Source: Primulina eburnea (Eukaryota > Streptophyta > Magnoliopsida > Lamiales > Gesneriaceae). From it: a DNA stretch of 64,000 nt. This document shows positions 56,807 through 64,000 of this stretch, in pieces; position 1 is the stretch's first letter; each line of letters starts with the position of its first letter. The stretch lies in assembly GCF_022965805.1 (NCBI RefSeq), contig NC_133105.1:186001-250000 (forward strand), given 5' to 3'. The translations under genes were made by a program, and so were the position numbers. Below the pieces are notes generated by a model. It had not been told where the DNA came from, did not search any database, and saw nothing but the letters and a program-made list of their open reading frames with translations.

Positions 56807-58682
56807 ATGGCGGAACCTTACTGGAGATACGCCGCCGCCGCCCCTCGTGCCTCCGTTCCTCCTCCCGTTTCGTTCGATAGAGGTTTGTGCTTCCTCTTCA
56901 TTTATTACCGTATTTTGACAGTAATACAAAGAACCATCACTGATATATCATAGACCATGGCAAAGTGAGGCGATAGAGTTGGAGTTGTTGCTGCACAATT
57001 TATATCTGCTATTGCAATTTTGTCGGGCCTAAAATTTTGCAAAAAAACTTTTTTTTGTTGTGAACAGCAAATTACTAGACTTTTCTAGAATTTCGTAAGC
57101 TAATGCCAAGATGAGATAGCCAGTTATGCGCAATAAGGAAGGAATTTGAAAGTTTTTCTGCGCTCATGATTTTTTTCTGAACTTGTGTGGCCTGTAATTA
57201 CCTCGTGAATATTATTTTATTTTCTTCTTTTGCTTTTTATTTTTATCATATATTGTTTCCCTGTAGTTTTTTAGTTTTGCAATGACAGGGAGCATCCCGA
57301 ATCCAAGCTTTCCGGGTTACTTACTGCCCGAACAGTCAACACTGAGTGCTTATAATCAATATAACCCCAAGATTGATTCCTTGGATTTTCTCCAAAAAGA
57401 TGTGAGTTTTTTCTCGTCTTGTAAGCACCTTCTTGTATGTTGAGTACGTATGATGAATAATTGGTGTTTTTTGTTTCGGATTTAGATCTTACCATCTCGT
57501 ACTGGGTCTCTTGGCATCGAGGATATTTCTAGCATTCGTTCTGAGCATGGTGCCAGTGTATTGACTGTTGGAGCTAGCATTAGAGGCAATCTGAATTCTT
57601 TTGATGATCCAAATTTTCTAGGCCACCGTAGAGATGTTGCTTCGGGCACTAGTCCTGCCATCCCCAATGTGAATTATGAAAGGCCCGATTCTGTGAGGAC
57701 TTCTGACGGTCCTCCTGTTTCAGGTGGACAATCAAATGTTCTGTTTGTAGACGGACTTCCAACTGACTGTACAAGAAGAGAAATAGGACGTATCCTTGCT
57801 TTTTCATACTGTTCATGCTTTTCCTCGTTTTATGAAACAGCTAACATCCTGATCAGATTTTGGCATTTTTCCCATCTCGTATTATTCATTAGTGTTCTTA
57901 TGGTAGCTATACTTAAAAACCTCTCTGTCACACACACACACACATATGTGTGTGTAGAAATTGAAGCACTCAACTGGTTCCAGTCTCAGGTTCCTTGACT
58001 CGCTAATAGATCTTTTTCGGCCATTTATTGGATTTAGGGAACTTAGAGTTGTTCACAAGGAGCCGAGACGTGTAAGTTTGCCACTCGCTTAATCCTGTAT
58101 CAGGATATCAGGACACGCCATAAACTCTGTTACTGGATTTTAAAAGAGAGGCCTATGTCTGTATTAATCTATATTGACATCAATGCTATTTTTCCCCATC
58201 GTTGGCAGCGCGGAGACAAGGCCATGGTGCTCTGCTTTGTTGAATTCACTGATGTGAAGTGCGCACTCACTGCTCTGGAAGCCCTTCAAGGTTAGAGCTT
58301 AATCACAACCATTTTGTTTTATTATAGGGCAAATGATCCATGGACCTCTTAAGTTGAAAAAAAACACTCAAATGTGAATGAGGTTAATTCATGGTCGACT
58401 TAATATCGCACGTGTTTAACTCAACTACTTCAGACGCACTTCATGAATTCAAATATCAGATTTCATCATCTAATCTCTAATTAATTTTTAAAGAAATCGG
58501 TTCTTTCAATGTCATGTTTGTCTTCTTTTCTAAACTTACGATGGATGCCCATACTCATGCCATGATAAGCAATTGGACTCGCAGGTTACAAATTTGATGA
58601 CAATAAACCAGACTCTCATATTCTAAAAATCCATTTTGCACATTTTCCTTTCCCCTTACCATCTGAGGGAGAAGAGCGGTGA
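56807..58682 (+). CDS. RRM RNA-binding protein, nuclear speckle NSR-like
   Basis: Six exons: 56807-56882, 57289-57401, 57486-57789, 58010-58071, 58209-58290 and 58585-58682; 735 nt, 244 aa, all GT-AG and in phase. The N-terminus MAEPYWRYAAAAPRASVPPP is followed by a disordered stretch (PGYLLPEQSTLSAYNQYNP, LPSRTGSLGIEDISSI). A single RRM lies near residues 148-235: RNP2 VLFVDGLP, TDCTRREIGHLFRPFIGFRE, RNP1 region MVLCFVEFTD, ALTALEALQGYKFDDNKPDS. The pattern matches plant nuclear speckle RNA-binding proteins (NSRa/b), which influence alternative splicing with long non-coding RNAs; subfamily placement is inference. The ATG lies 25 bases after a T-run in the leader. Confidence 0.9.
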
Positions 58683-59772
58683 TTTGGAGGTGTACGATAA
58701 GATTTACCTCCAAACAATGAAGATATTGGCACAAACGATATTACTCGATTCGTGTGGTGGCATGCTATTTTCTTGAATGTAAAGCGGTCTTCAAAACTGT
58801 CAGTGCCTGGATGTTGGAACTATCTTTGTTTTCATGTTTTAATTTTTATTAAAGGTACGATTTAGCTAGCATATTAATGACTTGCTTGGCTTTAGTTTTT
58901 TTTTTTTAATTTTTTGGTTACACCAAAACTTCGCTTCATTGTGATTAGTAATCTTTGATGTCACGTCCACTCTATGGAAATGTTATTGAAGGTCATATGG
59001 CGTTTGTTACAAGCTGGAAAAAACACACGGCTGAGAGGACAAGTTTTCCATGCACGGCACACACAAAAAAGAAGATTTGAACTCCTCAACTTGATTCTAT
59101 TCTATTCCATCCATCAAATAGATATAATATACCTCGCGCACGATGCTATCTGGCTGAGAGGACAAGTTTGTTCTCACGAAATATCAAGCGCAATCCTCTT
59201 CTATTCACTCTGTCTTTATTGTTATATCTAGTATTTATACAATATTGAGATATTATAAAAACTCTTAAATTAAATTAGAAATTTTTGCTTTATAAATATT
59301 TTATTTTATTTAAAAACTATAAGACTAATAATAATATCTATGTTTTTAAATATATAATGTGTACATGTACATATTAATACTATTAATAAAAAGTAAAATT
59401 CCCTCGAGTTCTAACATTATTTGAATATTAATATCGATTATGTAAGTCTATACACAAACACAAATTCAATTCTAATCTAATCTAGAACCAAACATTGCCA
59501 AACGGAACGATCTTTGCCACCACTTGTTATAATGGTAATCCTTAATTCAAGCAATTTAAGGAATGGATTAAGAAGAAAAGCAATAACACCAAATGATACG
59601 CATGTTAAACCGAAAGCCAAACAAAGAAAAGAATAAAGTTCATTCTTTTGAAAATTTGTAGAAAATAATTTCTATCCTTATGGGAAGAAAAATTGATTTA
59701 GGTGAATGCCCATCAAAGCTACAATCAATCATTTTACAATTTAATATATAATCATGAATAACTTATGCATAA
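58683..59772. other. 3' UTR and intergenic DNA, nothing recognised
   Basis: Contains two copies of GGCTGAGAGGACAAGTTT (about 59029 and 59152). The frame at 58974-59231 has no motif. Upstream exon(s) of the following gene may lie here but could not be placed. Confidence 0.4.
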
Positions 59773-59812
59773 TCTCATCGATTACTGATCTTGCAACAAT
59801 TTTTTGATGCAG

Positions 59813-60384
59813 TTTCATTCCTGTGCGGAGCCATTACCGGCAAGAAAACTCCACCACACAGCCAGTCCAAAACACCGAAAACAGAATACCTCGACTCCTC
59901 CCCGGTGAAGGAATCGTCTGCAGGATGGGACTCCCCAGAGGAGCAGCGGCCCAGCACCGCCAAGCCACCACTCTCCGATCAAGAAGAGGTTCAAAATCTG
60001 CAGCCAATCCCACCACCGCCTGGGAGGCAGCACCACATGAGGGCAGCCTCCTGCCACCACCATCACAGCCGATCAAACTCCTCATTGTCGAAGCTCACTT
60101 CGAGTCTGAGCATGAAGGTTCTGACGGCGTCGCGGCGGGAGGATTCTGGCAACAACAAGAAGATGATGAAACACGAGGACTCAATATGGAAGAAGACGAT
60201 TATACTGGGGGAAAAATGTAGGGTTACGGATGAAGACGAAGATACCATATTGTACGATGAAAATGGGAACAGGATTTCAGCGTACCATCCGAAGAAAAAC
60301 GCCGCCAGTGTTTTGTCTTTATCAAGGCAAACTTCACGCGCAGACCAAGATTCAGTTCCTCCAAGGTTAGGGGCACGCAACTAA
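59813..60384 (+). CDS. Unnamed plant protein, 3' exon
   Basis: The frame is open from 59773 but has no ATG before residue about 80. A GATGCAG acceptor-like site at 59806-59812 suggests the exon starts at 59813 and that a first exon lies upstream. The product has a hydrophobic start (SFLCGAITG), Pro/Ser-rich and His-rich low complexity (ASCHHHHSRSNSSLSKLTSS) and a C-terminal block DSIWKKTIILGEKCRV, DEDEDTILYDENGNRISAYH, typical of a small plant-specific family I cannot name. The stop is at 60382-60384. Minus-strand frames across it are composition shadows. Confidence 0.6.
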
Positions 60385-62063
60385 GAATTGTCATCAAGGA
60401 AATGATCAGTGCAAGTTTAGGGATAAATATTTATTTTCATTAGGTGTCAAAATTCTTTGTACAACATTTTTTGGATAATGGATGAATCAGTACGTACAAA
60501 GGCTTCGAAATGCATGGCTTATTTTTAGTTTCAGACAAAACTTGAGAAATAATGTCACACTATCACGTTCAATAGAATATATATGACACATTAACCCAAG
60601 GAATTATGCCACTTTCTCATGCAACAAAGCGCTTCAAATGATTCAAAATCTTAATAGGTTTAATTATTTGTTCCTCCACCTCATGTACGGCAAAGATATC
60701 AACACCCACCAACATTTTTTTAGACGAGCATGTTACACAGAGTTTGTTTAATACGATTTACCGGATTATCGTGGTTTATAGACTACTGCATTAGCCAGGG
60801 GTTTATCGAGTACATACAAATAACACACACACATATATATCGACTCTACCAGAATAATTTTTGGCCTATTAAAATAAAATAATTAGTGGATAAAAAAAAT
60901 TATTTTCCCTAATAAAGGGTAAAGCTCTATAGATTAATAATATTGGACCATGAACTCTTATTAATTTAAAGATGTATAATTCATATTTTATAGAGTATTT
61001 TTTTTTTTTTTTTTTATCAATTTAGCAAACATAAATTTAATTAAATAAAAAAATCATTGTGCTTCTCTTATAGTTTCATGTATTATATTCCTTGAATTAA
61101 AATTCATTGCACATTTTCAATTAGTTTAATTTTATTTCTACTGATTAATATATAATATCTTTAACGTTATAAGATAGTCATATAAAACTACATTTTATTC
61201 TAGTAATGGAATACACACACTGTTTATTATTTATATATACTAGCATATCTTGCATTGCGTGCATGCATATTAATTTATTGTTATTAAATAATATTTTTGT
61301 AAAACGTCTGCGGATATATCAAAACTGAAATTTTTTAAAATAGTTTCTTATATATTTTTTAATGTTAAATGTGATATAATTATCATTTAAAAATTCAATA
61401 GTATATATAAAAATAAAAGAATATTTTATTGAGACATGTAGTTATAGTTCAAAAAAAACTAAAATAGAATTTTATGATATTATTTTATTAAATAAAGTTG
61501 AAATATGTTTATAATTTTATAGAGATATTTTTGGTTTGTAAAACATTACATACTGACCACAAAATTAGTTACTATAGGCCCTTCATGTGTTATAAAATGA
61601 TATAGATAGATATATGGTGTAGATATATACACCATTGCATTTCTTGTCATGAATTGCGTGCATACATAAGAAAAAATTCTTGTGTAAAGTATTTAAAAAT
61701 TAATAAAAAAAATTATAAAGATTATTTTTATATGATTTTTGTTTTTTTTTTATAATAACTTTTTAATGAGAGATATGATCGTTTGAATTTAGATAAGATT
61801 CAAATATATTATTTGCCGATAATAAACTTTATTTTAATAACAAATGTTAGATAAAATAAGAGAGTTTTTTTGTTTTGAGCAATAAGAGTAAGTTTGTTAT
61901 TTTTCTTGACATCAAGATTTGTTAGTATAAGATTGATGAGTTCATGAATTTCTGCAAGCACTTCTATTTTATTAGTTTTAACTTGGATTCTTTTTATTTC
62001 TCGAGTGATAATATTATGCGTCTTGTGTTTGTTTGTAGGAGTTCAGGTAACGACCATATTTTA
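60385..62063. other. AT-rich intergenic DNA
   Basis: No gene. Related palindrome-like motifs TTGCATTGCGTGCATGCAT (about 61250) and ATGAATTGCGTGCATACAT (about 61650) hint at two copies of a dispersed repeat about 400 bp apart. Confidence 0.45.
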
Positions 62064-62087
62064 GTTAGTTAGTTAGTTAGTTAGTTG
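62064..62087. repeat. (TTAG)n short microsatellite
   Basis: Five tandem TTAG units followed by TTGA, flanked by AT-rich DNA. Confidence 0.9.
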
Positions 62088-62299
62088 ATAAAATGTGTGA
62101 ATTGTGATGAAAAGACAGAAAGAAAGCGTGAAGAAACCAAGGAAAGAAAGAAATTGAAGCAAGAATTGAAAAAACATCAAGCACATGCAGATCAGCCGCA
62201 CCCATGCTTGAACCCAATCCGATAATTGTCCTGGACAAAATTTGCAAGAAATAAATGATACTACCGATCCATCAAATTTTTGCTGCAAGAGTACTCACA

Positions 62300-62772
62300 A
62301 TTAACCTTAATTATTTAGAGTTCATTGATAACCCTGAACAACCAGTAGGATTCGTCTTAGAAATAAATCAATCCAGAGCTAGCTATTGTTTCAAGAATGA
62401 AGCATTCAAGCCGTTTTCTTCCTCTTGAAGACTTCACAACTATTGTATTAGTACCTGCATCTGCAGAAAAAGAATGGAAAGACAGAATTGAGCTCATCGA
62501 CACTTTCGCCTGGAAAATATAAAGACCAAAAACACAACCGAATTTAACTAAGAAAAGGATACAGAGAGTTCGATTAATTGTTTGCCTCCAACCGAGCTCA
62601 CGTTCCCTGAAACCAAAAGAAGACAAGAAGCATATCATATAGTTATAAAGGCACATCGATGCTCAGAATTGAAAATGCACCACACCATACCTAGTGTGGG
62701 AACCGTCAAAAGTAGCGTCGAGGCCAAAAAACACATCACATTCTTGGAGAAAATAACATCTCCGGGCTCCAA
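62300..62772 (-). other. Probable 3' UTR region of the Hsf gene
   Basis: Downstream of the heat-stress factor stop on the minus strand. No other coding evidence; the 62357-62656 frame has no recognisable motif. Confidence 0.35.
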
Positions 62773-63552
62773 TTAAAGAAATTCCAACTGATCCACAAGC
62801 TCTTGTAGATCTTCATCCCACTCTGGAGTTTCAGGAACCAAATTTTCCACAGCTACGTCTGTCTGTTTATCAACGGCAGAGACTTCTTCAGCGAACTCAA
62901 GAACTGTAAGATCATCACCAAGCAACTTCTCCCATATTTCTTCCGTGGTAGGATTTAAACTTGCAACACCTGTGGAGGGAGTTTTCTCTGCACAAGCATC
63001 CTTTTCACCACTGCTAGGCCCATCAAACATTGCAGCGGAAAGAAATGTTTCCATTTCCAGTTCAATATCTTGAAACTTCTTCTCATCTTGGTCTTCTTGA
63101 ACATTCTCCGCGCTTGGACTCATGGTCAATCTCCTCTTTTGCCCAATTTCTATTCTCTTTGGATCTTTTTTCTGCGAATATTGGTCATAGTATTGCTGCA
63201 GGAACACTGGACTACTAAAGGCTTTGGCAAGAAAACTCATCATTTGCTGTTGTTTTGCCTCCGTGCAGTGTATCCTTTCTTCAATTTCCAAGATTCGGTC
63301 CCTAGACTTTTGCTGCTGTTGTTTAAGCTTCAAGATTTCCCCCATCAAAAGATTTCGATCTCTTTTCAGTCTTTCAACCTCTTCCTCCATTCCATATAGA
63401 CCCAACTCTACATAAGAACCTTCACTTGGTTGAATAATGCTGCTTTGCACCTGGTTTCGCCTCCTTTTGATGGTTTTCAAGAGATGTCTCTGTCCTCCCA
63501 AAAACCCTCCATTGGCAAACTCCCATCTATCTGGATCAACTTTTCTAAAGCC
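62773..63552 (-). CDS. Class A heat-stress transcription factor, 3' exon
   Basis: The exon begins after a CTGCAG acceptor (first base 63552) and runs 259 codons to TAA at 62773. It starts GFRKVDPDRWEFANGGFLGG, the end of the Hsf DNA-binding domain, so exon 1 with most of that domain lies beyond 64000. Then KTIKRRRN; the oligomerisation heptads VELGLYGMEEEVERLKRDRN through KQQQMMSFLAKAF with the class A spacing between HR-A and HR-B; an NLS QKRRLT; an acidic aromatic AHA activator EEIWEKLLGDDL; a second acidic stretch PETPEWDEDL; and a leucine-rich NES-like end LQELVDQLEFL. Most like HsfA2/A6/A7. It is expected to activate heat-shock genes as trimers. Confidence 0.92.
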   Translation of the reverse strand, partial: GFRKVDPDRWEFANGGFLGGQRHLLKTIKRRRNQVQSSIIQPSEGSYVELGLYGMEEEVERLKRDRNLLMGEILKLKQQQQKSRDRILEIEERIHCTEAKQQQMMSFLAKAFSSPVFLQQYYDQYSQKKDPKRIEIGQKRRLTMSPSAENVQEDQDEKKFQDIELEMETFLSAAMFDGPSSGEKDACAEKTPSTGVASLNPTTEEIWEKLLGDDLTVLEFAEEVSAVDKQTDVAVENLVPETPEWDEDLQELVDQLEFL

Positions 63553-64000
63553 CTGCAGATTTCAATATTTTAGTATCATCGTAAAACTCACACTATATGT
63601 GCTTCCAACTGATTAACATCAGAACCAGAGCAAAAAATCCATTGCAAGCATCGGAAATTATCAAATCAAGCAAATATTTAATTTTTTTTCCCTGCCAGCG
63701 CATTGAACTAAACTTTCACTCACACTGGTAAATAGGCCTGTGAGAATCTTTCATTGCAAAAAAAAAAAAAAAAACGATAGTCTTATCCAATAGCTCAAGG
63801 AAAAGATTATAGGTTTCAACCACCAAGTAATGAACATGTAGCACGTGTTGGCTTTAAAAAAATATATGTGTTGCACATGTTGATTCATCAGAACATCAAA
63901 CTAAGCGGAGAAGCGCAAGCCAATAGAACTTACAGAATGATTTATGGGAATGTATGCAACGATTGTAGTAAACATAAAAGGCAAGAAAAAATTTGAGACC
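63553..64000 (-). other. Intron of the Hsf gene (partial)
   Basis: Non-coding sequence upstream of the exon 2 acceptor. The single Hsf intron within the DNA-binding domain is a family constant. Contains an A17 run at about 63757-63773. The donor site is outside the window. Confidence 0.75.

Noticed and set aside
59775..60085. Minus-strand frames with hydrophobic stretches opposite the small plant protein
   Set aside because: The plus strand has a coherent protein with a conserved C-terminal block; the minus frames overlap each other and lack motifs.

Overview
The window looks like nuclear DNA of a eudicot plant. It has intron-rich genes with GT-AG junctions, plant-only families (G-alpha GPA1, BIG GRAIN 1-like, class A heat-stress factor, plant mobile domain), very AT-rich intergenic DNA and many plant transposons. 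A short dispersed repeat present twice (36962-37123 and 55444-55626) resembles one I associate with Lamiales; that placement is inference. About two thirds of the window is transposon-derived. Layout. 1-5140: decayed Ty3/gypsy LTR, primer site and gag, then a decayed Ty1/copia pol and 3' LTR. 5809-9789: a complete 13-exon G-alpha subunit gene (GPA1, 383 aa). 10456-12036: a tandem duplication of an AT-rich unit of about 830 bp. 12265-14193: a solo LTR with a perfect 5-bp target duplication. 14200-17600: an unplaced ORF and a broken plant mobile domain gene. 17600-19620: a decayed antisense copia pol. 19620-23735: another copia relic with a tandem array of about 120-bp units. 23847-27852: a 4.0-kb non-coding fold-back, MULE-like element with a 9-bp target duplication. 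27901-29064: BIG GRAIN 1-like gene (minus). 33315-33747: broken gene remnant. 35128-36171: intronless mitochondrial carrier (minus). 38060-39117: Helitron replicase remnant followed by an antisense DUF2828/vWA gene fragment. 40565-50380: a nearly intact, young copia retrotransposon (minus) with an open 1310-aa polyprotein and a GC-rich palindromic leader. 50726-51763: 3' exons of an unidentified gene just beyond that insertion. 52791-54779: RanBP1 (minus). 56807-58682: an RRM protein. 59813-60384: 3' exon of a small unnamed protein. 62773-63552: 3' exon of a class A Hsf (minus), running off the right edge. The genes are independent plant loci (G-protein signalling, Ran GTPase transport, RNA binding, organ growth, mitochondrial transport, heat response) with no operon logic. 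What links the window is layered transposon activity: insertions next to or possibly inside genes, solo-LTR formation, possible Helitron gene capture and fold-back expansion. Exon boundaries were assigned by eye from frame continuity, splice dinucleotides and recalled family sequences. No search was run.
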